Shown here one piece after another: positions 15,684 to 24,255 of a DNA stretch of 64,000 nucleotides. The first letter of the stretch is position 1. The number at the start of each line of letters is the position of its first letter. The stretch spans positions 36,438-100,437 of the forward strand of contig JAZSJH010000004.1 of assembly GCA_045534265.1 (NCBI GenBank). Reading direction: 5' to 3'. The position numbers were made by a program, and so were the translations under genes. This stretch comes from CAKVLS01 sp045534265 (GTDB lineage Bacteria; Bacillota; Clostridia; Christensenellales; UBA1242). Under the pieces are notes generated by a model, which made no database searches, was not told the DNA's origin, and saw only the letters and a program-made list of their open reading frames with translations.

Positions 15684-16637
15684 ATGATAGAAATAGAAAA
15701 ACCAAGAATTATCGCTGAAGAATCTGATAATGGTTGCACAGCAAAATTTGTGATCGAACCACTTGAAAGAGGCTTTGGTATTACATTAGGTAACTGCCTA
15801 AGAAGAACACTTCTTAGCGCAATGCCTGGTGCAGCTGCAGTTGCTATTAGAATTGCTGGTGCACAACACGAATTCTCTAACATTCCTGGTGTTGCAGAAG
15901 ATATTACTGATATTGTTCTTAATATCAAAAATCTTGCTGTTAAAACAACAGTTCTTGATAGAGACTTCAGAGCTACACTTCACCTAAACGCTGTAGGTCC
16001 TTGTGAAGTGTTTGCAAAAGACATTCAAGCAAATGACCAAGTAGAAATCCTAAATCCTGATTTGCACATCTGCACACTTGATGATGGCGCAAAACTAGAT
16101 ATGGATATTATCATTGGTCGTGGTAGAGGTTATGTTTCTGCTGCTCAAAACAAGAGCGAAGAAGACCCTATCGGCTATATCAGTGTTGACTCAATCTTTA
16201 CTCCAATCAAAGCTGTTAACTATAGCGTTGAAAGCACAAGAGTTGGTCAATCAATTGACTTTGATAAACTTACAATTGATGTTCAAACAAATGGTACTTT
16301 GTCAGCTAGAGAAGTGATTTCACTTGCTGCAAAAGTTATCCAAGACCACATTGCATTGTTCGTTGACCTTGTTGACTTTATGGGTAGTATGGATATACTT
16401 GTTAACAAAGAAGAAAGCAAACAAGTTAAGGTTCTAGAGATGCCTATTGAAGATATGGATCTTTCTGTAAGAAGTTATAACTGCTTAAAGAGAGCTAATA
16501 TCAACACTATCGAAGACCTAACTAAAAAATCCAAAGACGATATGCTAAAGGTTAGAAACCTTGGACAAAAATCTTTGGAAGAAGTTATTTTTAAACTAGA
16601 AAGTTACGGATTATCTCTTCGTAACGATGAAGAATAA
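15684..16637 (+). CDS. rpoA: RNA polymerase alpha subunit
   Basis: Alpha starts RNA polymerase assembly and contacts activators and UP elements. ATG 15684 (MIEIEKPRIIAEES) follows TAGGAGGG with good spacing; the longer frame overlapping rpsD adds 14 unrelated residues. The 317-aa protein has the N-terminal dimer domain with ERGFGITLGNCLRRTLLSA, and the C-terminal domain (about 250-317) with LSVRSYNCLKRANINTIEDL and VRNLGQKSLEEV. Both domains and the linker are of normal size. Confidence 0.98.
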   Translation: MIEIEKPRIIAEESDNGCTAKFVIEPLERGFGITLGNCLRRTLLSAMPGAAAVAIRIAGAQHEFSNIPGVAEDITDIVLNIKNLAVKTTVLDRDFRATLHLNAVGPCEVFAKDIQANDQVEILNPDLHICTLDDGAKLDMDIIIGRGRGYVSAAQNKSEEDPIGYISVDSIFTPIKAVNYSVESTRVGQSIDFDKLTIDVQTNGTLSAREVISLAAKVIQDHIALFVDLVDFMGSMDILVNKEESKQVKVLEMPIEDMDLSVRSYNCLKRANINTIEDLTKKSKDDMLKVRNLGQKSLEEVIFKLESYGLSLRNDEE

Positions 16638-16652
16638 TAAAAGGGGACAATT

Positions 16653-17165
16653 ATGGCTCAGATTTCAAAATTAAACAGACCAACTAAAGAAAGAATGGCG
16701 CTTATCCGTGGTCAAGCTAGCTCATTTTTGTGGGATGGAAAAATCGAAACAACTGTTGCAAGAGCAAAAACTCTTCAAAGTTATGTAGAAAAGATTTTGA
16801 CTCTAGCAATCAACACTTATGAAGATACTGTTAAAGTAACCAAAACAGAAGTTGATAGCAAAGGCGTAAAAATCAAAAGAGAAGTTGTTAACGACGGTCC
16901 TAAAAAACTAGCTGCTAGAAGAGCTATTATGTCTAAACTTTATGATAGACAAGAGCAAAGAAAAGCTAAAGAATCAAAAGCTACTTTCATTGCTAGAACT
17001 GCTGATATCAACCACCCATTGATTGAAAAAATCTTTAACGTTTACGCTCCAAAATATGCTGAAAGAGCAAAAGAGCTAGGACAAAAAGGTGGCTATACTA
17101 GAATCTTAAAGTTAGGCACAAGACGCGGCGACAACGCACCTATGGCTTTGGTAGAATTAGTATAA
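16653..17165 (+). CDS. rplQ: 50S ribosomal protein L17, long form
   Basis: L17 sits near the tunnel exit. The core is clear: LNRPTKERMALIRGQASSFL near the N-terminus, VARAKTLQSYVEKILTLA, and the C-terminal GYTRILKLGTRRGDNAPMAL. At 170 aa it is longer than the usual 115-130: roughly residues 58-80 form a charged insertion (KTEVDSKGVKIKREVVNDGP). Similar insertions occur in other Clostridia and the reading frame is unbroken. It closes the alpha operon; a strong terminator follows. Confidence 0.96.
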   Translation: MAQISKLNRPTKERMALIRGQASSFLWDGKIETTVARAKTLQSYVEKILTLAINTYEDTVKVTKTEVDSKGVKIKREVVNDGPKKLAARRAIMSKLYDRQEQRKAKESKATFIARTADINHPLIEKIFNVYAPKYAERAKELGQKGGYTRILKLGTRRGDNAPMALVELV

Positions 17166-17180
17166 TAATTAAACAATCAA

Positions 17181-17211
17181 AAAACACACTGAAAAAACAG
17201 TGTGTTTTTTT
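17181..17211 (+). terminator. Terminator of the ribosomal superoperon
   Basis: AAAACACACTG pairs with CAGTGTGTTTT around a short A-rich loop, followed by T-rich sequence. Confidence 0.92.
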
Positions 17212-17222
17212 GTTTATTGGCT

Positions 17223-17250
17223 TTGATAATTTTGTCGTTTTTTGTATAAT
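17223..17250 (+). promoter_or_regulatory. Promoter placing the transcript start at the ATG of the next gene
   Basis: TTGATA (17223-17228), 16-bp spacer, TATAAT (17245-17250), then 6 nt and ATG 17257. No ribosome binding site can fit between, so the mRNA is predicted to be leaderless. Confidence 0.65.
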
Positions 17251-17256
17251 TTTAGT

Positions 17257-18426
17257 ATGATAAAAAGCAAAAAAGATTGGCTATTTTATATATCTATTTG
17301 GTTAGGTGTAGCTATTGTTATAACTATATATGTTTTTATTTATTTTGCAACCATTAATAAAGATTATCTTTATTTTGAAAGACGTAATATTACTGTAAAT
17401 TTGGGGGATAGTTATACAATCGAAGAGCTAGGGCTTGAGACAAATATTGACCAGTCAAAACTAACTATTTATTGTGGCGAAAGGGAGCTTCTAGAAGATA
17501 CAATTACCTTTGATAAAGCAGGAAATACAAAGGTTGTTGCAAAAGCAAATAACTTAAAGGCTACATTGTATGTAGATGTTGTATTTAGAGATATAGATGA
17601 ATATTTTGACATATATGCAAATGTCGGTGTGGATAAAGTATATTTAACGGGTGATAGCGTTATTGAACTTTATTTGCCAAGTGAAAACAGAGAATTTGCT
17701 GCAAGCGAAGGATACATTAATAGCTTTAGTTTGGGTGTGGATTGTTTGCAATCAAAAGATGATTTTTCTATTATTTGTGGTAGCAATTTAGTTTTGTCTG
17801 GGAATACTATTTATGCAAATAAGATAGGGACTTCTAAGGTATATTTGGATTTTGAGAGCTTTGGGAAAAGTTTTGAGATTAGTGTTGTTATAAAAGAAAT
17901 TCCTATTACCAATATAACAAGCAATCATATGTTTGATACTTTATATGTAAAAGCTGGTGATAGATTTGACTTGGATATCAATGTAGATCCGGTTTATGCG
18001 ACAGACAAAAGCCTTGAGTATAGTATAAATGGCGAAAGTATTGTATTTGATGGAGAAGAGTTTATTGCAAATGATTTGGGTGAGAGTTTTGTTACGATAA
18101 CTGGTGGGATTGGAAGACTTATAATTAAAGTTGTTGTATGTAATATTCCTGATGAAATGGTGGTTTTTATAGCAAGTCCGTTTGTCAATGGTGAAACAGG
18201 CAGGGCGGTTGTTAATTTTTATAATAGCGGAAACCTTATTGATAGTGATTATTATTTAGAATGTTATATAGCTGGAAATAAAGTAAGAAATGATTTTTGT
18301 TTTGAAAATTTTGAAATAAAACATAATACTTTTTCGCTTGATGTAATTTGTGAAGATGTCTTTGTTATAAAAGTAATATCTTGCAAAAATAGTTTGCTTA
18401 CTTTTGATATATATGTGAATAATTAG
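17257..18426 (+). CDS. Membrane-anchored extracellular Ig-like protein
   Basis: This 389-aa protein has one strong N-terminal membrane segment (about 8-31, LFYISIWLGVAIVITIYVFI) with a basic MIKSKKD front, so the rest should lie outside. The ectodomain is beta-rich with bacterial Ig-like units; NITVNLGDSYTIEELGL (about 44-60) and the stretch from LYVKAGDRFDLDINVDP resemble BIG2-type repeats. I choose ATG 17257 rather than the in-frame TTG 17242, because the TTG lies inside the -10 region. No ribosome binding site is present. Function unknown; the next gene encodes a much larger protein of the same design. Confidence 0.75.
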   Translation: MIKSKKDWLFYISIWLGVAIVITIYVFIYFATINKDYLYFERRNITVNLGDSYTIEELGLETNIDQSKLTIYCGERELLEDTITFDKAGNTKVVAKANNLKATLYVDVVFRDIDEYFDIYANVGVDKVYLTGDSVIELYLPSENREFAASEGYINSFSLGVDCLQSKDDFSIICGSNLVLSGNTIYANKIGTSKVYLDFESFGKSFEISVVIKEIPITNITSNHMFDTLYVKAGDRFDLDINVDPVYATDKSLEYSINGESIVFDGEEFIANDLGESFVTITGGIGRLIIKVVVCNIPDEMVVFIASPFVNGETGRAVVNFYNSGNLIDSDYYLECYIAGNKVRNDFCFENFEIKHNTFSLDVICEDVFVIKVISCKNSLLTFDIYVNN

Positions 18427-18437
18427 GCATATGTTGT

Positions 18438-18466
18438 TTGACTTTTTTTTGCGGTATTATTATAAT
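18438..18466 (+). promoter_or_regulatory. Promoter of the 1422-aa surface protein gene
   Basis: TTGACT (18438-18443), 17-bp spacer, TATAAT (18461-18466), with an AGGAG ribosome binding site about 45 nt downstream. Confidence 0.85.
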
Positions 18467-18521
18467 TATAATATAAAATTATGCTTATAATTAGAGATAC
18501 TCTATTAATTTAGGAGAAAAA

Positions 18522-21500
18522 ATGAAAAGAGTCTTAAAAATTTTTGGAATAAGCCTTGGTGGCGTTATTGTTGGTATGGCATTAATTGTTCTTTTTGCCT
18601 GGATTTTTGGTGCGTTTACCGAAAAGAAAATCCCACCAGAAGATATATCTTTTGTAAAAGAAGAAGTTGTAACGGCATCAGCAGCTGCTTTGAGAGTAAC
18701 GACTGAGACCGAAAAAGTTAACCAAAAGACGCTTGACGTTACTGTTTCTCCTAGTGGTATTTTGGATGCTCCTAAAGTTGTTACTTTGGATGAAGATTTT
18801 ATTGTTTGGCCTATTAAAGGCAATGATGGATACAATGTCGGCGGTATCGTAACTGTTACTGCAAGCTACAATGGACTTTTGGTAGCAAAATGTAGAGTAA
18901 AAGTTGACGTTCCTGTTGATGATATCGTGGTAAAGACTCAACACGCTAGTTTGTCAAAAGGTGAACAAATAACTTTCTCAACTGATGTTATTCCTGCTCG
19001 TGCTCTAAATCCTTGGAAGACAGATATTATTCCTGGCGATTTGAACCTTTATGATGAAAGAGAAAAGACAATTTTCTACTTTTTGTATGATAACTCTGGC
19101 TACCTTATGGACACAACAAAAGCATATTTTTATGACTCTGGTAGACAAGTAAATATGCTAAAGAGTACGGATATAGATGCTCAAACAAGACTTGTTGCTG
19201 TTCAAGAATGTGAGTTTTTTGTAAAAGCATTTTGTTTCTCTACATTTACAAGAGAAGACCATTATAACGTTCAAGATATCGAAGATATGAAGTATGATGA
19301 TGGTCGTGAACAAATCAAAGAAGAGTTTATAAACGTACTAAAAGAAGCTCGTTCTGAAAGCGGTAATGATGAAGGTCAATTTATCTCTGTAACAGACGTT
19401 TATATTGATAGCTTCACTGCTAGTGATGAAATTATTAATACATTCCTTTACGAAACAACTTATCTTACTGCAAGAAAAGCTCACCCAGGTACAAACGAAT
19501 TTAACCTAGATATGAAACTTCACCCAGCAGAATCAAGTGATGGTTATACATATGAAAATCTAGATAGCTTTATTGACAATATTGTTCTTGAATGGGTAGA
19601 TGGGGCAGAATTAAAAGTATTAAAACAAGGTACTTTTGATGAAGGTACTCCTGAAGATTGGAAATGGTCAATTTGCCCAACGGTTTATAGCAACGAAGCT
19701 TTGACTGCAACACTAAAAGCTACAATCAACTATTATGATATCAAAACCGAAACAATGGCAACACTTGATTGGAACTTTGATGTTCAAGTAAATACAAGAC
19801 CGGTTGCAGGTATTACTGCTAATAAATTTACTGATGAAAATGGCGAAGACAAAGAGTATATTTCTCTAAACTCTGACAGTCCAGATACAGATTCTATCAA
19901 ACTAGAAGAAGGATTTGTAAGCGAACCAACTTCTACTGGACTTTTAACACACTCTTATAAATACTTTGATGTTGTACCACAAATTGGTTATCCATATTCA
20001 ACATTTAGCTTGGTAAAATTCTTCCTTCCTGCTGATACTGTTACTAGACCAACAACAGAAGGCAACTACAAAATTACATTTGAATTTGAAGAAACCGCTA
20101 GATCTACTAGTTATAGAATGAATATTACAGATGGTAATATTCAAGGAGACATTTCATTCTTTAAATTAAATGAAACAACCGGCGAATATGAGCCTATAGC
20201 TGGTAGTCCATCGGGTGAAAACGGAAAATATAGAGCAGAATTAATTTACAAAAAGACAAATAAAGATATGCCTAGTTTTGCGTTCTATGGAGATGGTGCT
20301 GATCCTATGCCTGTTACAAATGTGTTGTATTATGAGCAAGGAAGCGAATATCCATATTGTATTATAAATGGTGTAAAAGTTAAAACATTCTTCAACTCAG
20401 ACTCATTTGTTATTACAAGACAACTTGCAGAAATCACTGCAGAAGGCTATGGTAACTTTAACATAATTGCTTCTGTTGTTGTATCAGACAACAATGGTTC
20501 AATTATTTATGACGAAAATGGTAACTTTAGAGTTTTGACATCTAAGACAATCTCTGTAAGAGTTACAAACAGCGTAAAAGATATTAAACTTAATGTTACT
20601 GCTGGTGATGGAACAACAACGGGCGTTCATCAATCAGACTTTAACAGGACTGTTGTATTAGACGAAAACGCTGAATACTATATCTACATTGAGCCAGGCG
20701 ACAACACAGCTTTGGATGTATTATCTCAAGCTGTTGCTAAAGAAACATTTATCGTAGAATATAGTGTAAGAACAGAAAGACTTGATGATAGTGGTGTTAT
20801 AATTAACAATGATGCATTTACTATCAATAGCCTAGAAGAAGATAGAGACGAAGCGGGAGAGCTTAAAGGTTATAAGTTCTTACTAGAAGTTAAAAACGTA
20901 TTCTCTGTAGAAAACTCTTCTGGCGAAACTACAAGCATACTATTTAACATTACATTCAGTGTAATGGGAACAAGCTTTATTCAAACAAACACTATTGAAG
21001 TTCGTGACCATGTTCTTAAAGAAGCAAACATTTCTTACGGAAACTCATCAGTGAGTCAATTACAAATTTATGCATCAAATATAAGTGACGGAGTTGTTCA
21101 ATGGAAAGAGAGATCAAACTCTGCTTCAGTTGATTTGTCTAATTTTAAATTTGAATTTTCTAGTGAATATGGCGTTGTAAATGTTGCTCCAAATATTACT
21201 TTTACTCCTACAAACAGTAATATTAATACAACAGGATTAATTAGTGCAAATCCAGATGAAAATGGTATATTTAAGTTGTCTCTAAATAACTTTCCATACA
21301 TTAATGATAATGGTGTTCATATAGACATTACAATGGAGTATGGTGGAAATGATGATACTATAAACAAGAGATATGTATATGATGAGGAACATGACTGCTA
21401 TACATTAAAAAGTTATGATGAAACAACAGCAAACTTTACTTTAATAGTTTTTGGATTCAAAATAGAATATAATCCTAGAGCTGTTGATATTGTCGGTGTA

Positions 21501-22790
21501 AAAGACCAGACCGTAAATATTATAGATGGAACATATGTTAATTATTCAATCAAAGATGCTAAAAATTCTAACGTTGCAAGCAATTTATTAACACAAATGG
21601 TTGACTTTAGTATGGTAACGACAGAATACTTTAGACTAGATGGTACAACCATTACAATTCTAAAGAGTATTACAACTCCTCAAAGTATTACTGTAACATT
21701 AATGATTGGTTCTAACAACTTTGCACAACACAATTTAACATTTAAGTCTCCATACACAATCACTGCAAAGAAAACAACCCCTATCAAAGCTCCACAAGCA
21801 AACGTAGATCTAAAGACTTATTTTACAATCAAACAAGATACTACAGAAGTTGATAATAGACTTGTTAAATATAGTCTTGGCGACAGTGTAATAGAAAGAA
21901 ACGGCAAGAATGTTTCTGATTATGTAACAATCGCTGAAGACGGAACAATGGTTGTTAAGTATGTACCATATGACTTTAAGGTTGATGTTCATATTACAAT
22001 CTACGAAAAGAAAAATGCTGATCTTGGTTTCGACTCAGACAACTTAGAGAGCAAAGGTACTTGGACAGATCTTCTTATTGATGTAGTTAATGATTACCTA
22101 GAACACAATGAGGTGTTTGTTGGTAATGCAGCTGTAGACGGAAATAAGATGTATGGTGATGGTTCTACCCAATATTATATTCATGTAGAATCTGTATACA
22201 GCGGAAATGATTATGAACTAGAAATTGCATTTAATAACCATTACCTATATGAAAAAGATGGTGTTCCAGATACAGATTCTCAATTTGTTTATGAAGGTAA
22301 GAAAGATATTAATTACGGATACTCTATCTATGCTACAGATATCGTAAGCGAAGAGCCAAAGACAGTTGAAGTTATTTTGCATATTATCATACCAAACAAT
22401 GGTGATACTTATGTAAAACTTAATGTTTATGTATATCAATACTTACATGTAGAATTCTCAAGAAATCCTGTTCTTCAAAGCGGAACTTCTGGATTCTCTA
22501 TTAGTACTGAAAATGATTATGTTTTCAGAGATAATAATGGACAAGTATTAAATTCATCTATAATTGCTCCAGAATTATTGATTTTGGATTGCACATTTAG
22601 TGTTGCAGAAGAAAGCATCAATCTAATTGAGATTAGAGAAGAAACTGAAGGATTGACTGTTAATGCAAAACATGGAATTACAGAGGAGCAAACTGCATAC
22701 CTTGTAGTAACTCGTACAATTTATGTTGGTGCAAAACCTATGTACGAAGTTCAATACAGACTTGAAATAACTGTAAGACCTGCGGCATAA
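18522..22790 (+). CDS. Giant membrane-anchored extracellular beta-repeat protein
   Basis: A 1422-aa protein with a basic start (MKRVLK) and one hydrophobic segment (about 7-29), apparently an uncleaved anchor or signal. The remainder is acidic, cysteine-poor and beta-rich, with many Thr/Val/Asn strands, and probably consists of tandem Ig-like modules; for example LDVTVSPSGILDAPKVVTLD and VTASYNGLLVAKCRVKVDVP near residues 66-130 look like one BIG-type unit. No LPXTG motif or C-terminal membrane segment is seen. AGGAG precedes the ATG, and it has its own promoter and terminator. Likely a cell-surface stalk or adhesin; the ligand is unknown. Codon use resembles the housekeeping genes, suggesting high expression. 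Confidence 0.75.
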   Translation: MKRVLKIFGISLGGVIVGMALIVLFAWIFGAFTEKKIPPEDISFVKEEVVTASAAALRVTTETEKVNQKTLDVTVSPSGILDAPKVVTLDEDFIVWPIKGNDGYNVGGIVTVTASYNGLLVAKCRVKVDVPVDDIVVKTQHASLSKGEQITFSTDVIPARALNPWKTDIIPGDLNLYDEREKTIFYFLYDNSGYLMDTTKAYFYDSGRQVNMLKSTDIDAQTRLVAVQECEFFVKAFCFSTFTREDHYNVQDIEDMKYDDGREQIKEEFINVLKEARSESGNDEGQFISVTDVYIDSFTASDEIINTFLYETTYLTARKAHPGTNEFNLDMKLHPAESSDGYTYENLDSFIDNIVLEWVDGAELKVLKQGTFDEGTPEDWKWSICPTVYSNEALTATLKATINYYDIKTETMATLDWNFDVQVNTRPVAGITANKFTDENGEDKEYISLNSDSPDTDSIKLEEGFVSEPTSTGLLTHSYKYFDVVPQIGYPYSTFSLVKFFLPADTVTRPTTEGNYKITFEFEETARSTSYRMNITDGNIQGDISFFKLNETTGEYEPIAGSPSGENGKYRAELIYKKTNKDMPSFAFYGDGADPMPVTNVLYYEQGSEYPYCIINGVKVKTFFNSDSFVITRQLAEITAEGYGNFNIIASVVVSDNNGSIIYDENGNFRVLTSKTISVRVTNSVKDIKLNVTAGDGTTTGVHQSDFNRTVVLDENAEYYIYIEPGDNTALDVLSQAVAKETFIVEYSVRTERLDDSGVIINNDAFTINSLEEDRDEAGELKGYKFLLEVKNVFSVENSSGETTSILFNITFSVMGTSFIQTNTIEVRDHVLKEANISYGNSSVSQLQIYASNISDGVVQWKERSNSASVDLSNFKFEFSSEYGVVNVAPNITFTPTNSNINTTGLISANPDENGIFKLSLNNFPYINDNGVHIDITMEYGGNDDTINKRYVYDEEHDCYTLKSYDETTANFTLIVFGFKIEYNPRAVDIVGVKDQTVNIIDGTYVNYSIKDAKNSNVASNLLTQMVDFSMVTTEYFRLDGTTITILKSITTPQSITVTLMIGSNNFAQHNLTFKSPYTITAKKTTPIKAPQANVDLKTYFTIKQDTTEVDNRLVKYSLGDSVIERNGKNVSDYVTIAEDGTMVVKYVPYDFKVDVHITIYEKKNADLGFDSDNLESKGTWTDLLIDVVNDYLEHNEVFVGNAAVDGNKMYGDGSTQYYIHVESVYSGNDYELEIAFNNHYLYEKDGVPDTDSQFVYEGKKDINYGYSIYATDIVSEEPKTVEVILHIIIPNNGDTYVKLNVYVYQYLHVEFSRNPVLQSGTSGFSISTENDYVFRDNNGQVLNSSIIAPELLILDCTFSVAEESINLIEIREETEGLTVNAKHGITEEQTAYLVVTRTIYVGAKPMYEVQYRLEITVRPAA

Positions 22791-22803
22791 ACCAAACTTA
22801 AAC

Positions 22804-22838
22804 AAAAAATATCTGCTAATTTTAGCAGATATTTTTTT
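22804..22838 (+). terminator. Terminator after the 1422-aa surface protein gene
   Basis: Long perfect stem ATATCTGCTAA/TTAGCAGATAT with flanking A-run and T-run. Confidence 0.93.
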
Positions 22839-22855
22839 ATAAACATAAAAAATAG

Positions 22856-22884
22856 TTGGTATTCTAGCAAAAAGAGTTTATAAT
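22856..22884 (+). promoter_or_regulatory. Promoter of the Sel1-like gene
   Basis: TTGGTA (22856-22861), 17-bp spacer, TATAAT (22879-22884); the TAGGAG ribosome binding site follows about 15 nt later. Confidence 0.75.
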
Positions 22885-22907
22885 ATAATTATCAAATAGG
22901 AGACATT

Positions 22908-23693
22908 ATGGGCGTTTTTGAAAACCAAAACTATTATAGCAGAGAAACTTTTAGTGAACTTACTTTTGCTCAACAAAGAGACGTATTTTTGAAGATTCGT
23001 TCTTGGGTTGCTACTGTTCCGCTAGAAGTTAGATATAACAATGCATTATATAGAAAAACTATTATTAAAAGAATAGAACAAATAGCAGCATATGCTTGTT
23101 CTGGACATATTCCTGCGCAAGATTATATGGGATATATATACAAAAGAGGTTTTAGTACTTTCTTCCCAGAAAATTACGAAAGGGCTTTGTTTTGGAATAT
23201 TATTGCAGCGTCTTCTGGTAGCAAACTAGCTCCCCAAAAGATGAAGATATTCTTAAACCCTGCTATTGATATGATAGTATTGAGTCCTAGATGGCCACAA
23301 ATTATCGAATACAATGACCTAAACCGTCAAAACTATTTCTGGTTCTTGAGCCAGTTCGTTTGTGACTACTTGTATAAAGATCTAAAGTTAAGTCCGGTAG
23401 AGATGTCACATCTTCCACTTATTCAAAGTGATGAACAAGAAGAGGGCAGCATTATTATCAAATATGACAAAGTAAGAAATGATTGTATGAAAAAAGCTCT
23501 AGATGAACTTATCAAACAACTTCCTGAAGGACTTCCTGAACCAGAATATACTGGTAAGATTGGCGAAGAATTATTTGCAGATGAAAAAGAAGAAGAAAGA
23601 ATTGATGATATCCCTGATATCGAAGATATTCCGGACGCTCCAGAATCTGAAGAGTATGATGATAGCTATTTAGATGGAGATGAAGATTATTAA
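22908..23693 (+). CDS. Sel1-like protein with acidic C-terminus
   Basis: A 261-aa cytoplasmic-looking protein. Residues about 64-105 fit one Sel1-type helical repeat: ACSGHIPAQDYMGYIYKRGF followed by ERALFWNIIAASSG. The C-terminal 40 residues are extremely acidic (EKEEERIDDIPDIEDIPDAP and onward), so a basic partner is plausible. No signal peptide or membrane segment. It has its own promoter and terminator, so it acts as a single-gene unit. The function is not recognised; Sel1 repeats generally mediate protein contacts. Confidence 0.65.
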   Translation: MGVFENQNYYSRETFSELTFAQQRDVFLKIRSWVATVPLEVRYNNALYRKTIIKRIEQIAAYACSGHIPAQDYMGYIYKRGFSTFFPENYERALFWNIIAASSGSKLAPQKMKIFLNPAIDMIVLSPRWPQIIEYNDLNRQNYFWFLSQFVCDYLYKDLKLSPVEMSHLPLIQSDEQEEGSIIIKYDKVRNDCMKKALDELIKQLPEGLPEPEYTGKIGEELFADEKEEERIDDIPDIEDIPDAPESEEYDDSYLDGDEDY

Positions 23694-23697
23694 GATT

Positions 23698-23729
23698 AAA
23701 ACACCTAAAAATTTTTAGGTGTTTTTTAT
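23698..23729 (+). terminator. Terminator after the Sel1-like gene
   Basis: AACACCTAAAAA pairs with TTTTTAGGTGTT, followed by a T-run. Confidence 0.92.
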
Positions 23730-23778
23730 TTGCATATAATTTTATGCGATAAGCAAACTACTATAAAAGGGGAATTGT

Positions 23779-24255
23779 ATGTCGTATAAAATTGTAAAAG
23801 AAGTAGATAAACTGGGTAGAATAGTTTTGCCAAAAAATATAAGACAGCATCTAAAAGTAAAGCCCGGAGATGGTGTTTGTTTAGACATATCTCGTGATAA
23901 TGTTGTTTTATCAAAGGATAATAAGGTTAAAAATATAAGTGACTTTGGGGAACTAATCTGTGAAAGTATATACGAAATGAGCGGGTATATATGCTTGATT
24001 ACAGATGGTGAAAAAGTAGTATGTGCAAGCGGAATTACAAAGTCAGTATTGGGAAAAACTGTCAAAATAGATGATGACAAAATTAAGTTTGAAGATAAAG
24101 AAATAGCAATAAAGCAAGGTATAAGTACTGACATTATTTGTAATCAAAAAAATGTAGGGCAAATCATAATTTTGGCAAAAAATACAATTGATGAGAAATT
24201 AAAATCGACTATAGAAGTCATTTCTAGATACATAGGAAAGCTCATAAATGGCTAA
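23779..24255 (+). CDS. AbrB-family transcription regulator, SpoVT-like
   Basis: The 158-aa protein has an N-terminal SpoVT/AbrB swapped-hairpin DNA-binding domain (KEVDKLGRIVLPKNIRQHLK, residues 7-26, then PGDGVCLD) and a C-terminal GAF-like region of about 100 residues, the architecture of SpoVT. In spore formers SpoVT tunes forespore genes. The gene overlaps the next one by 8 nt, and that product is a SpoVB-like flippase, so the pair looks like one unit. AAAGGGG precedes the ATG. Whether this organism sporulates cannot be told from this window. Confidence 0.8.
   Translation: MSYKIVKEVDKLGRIVLPKNIRQHLKVKPGDGVCLDISRDNVVLSKDNKVKNISDFGELICESIYEMSGYICLITDGEKVVCASGITKSVLGKTVKIDDDKIKFEDKEIAIKQGISTDIICNQKNVGQIIILAKNTIDEKLKSTIEVISRYIGKLING

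Noticed and set aside
17994..18188. Minus-strand frames inside the surface protein genes
   Set aside because: They are shadows of long plus-strand genes; no promoter or ribosome binding site fits.
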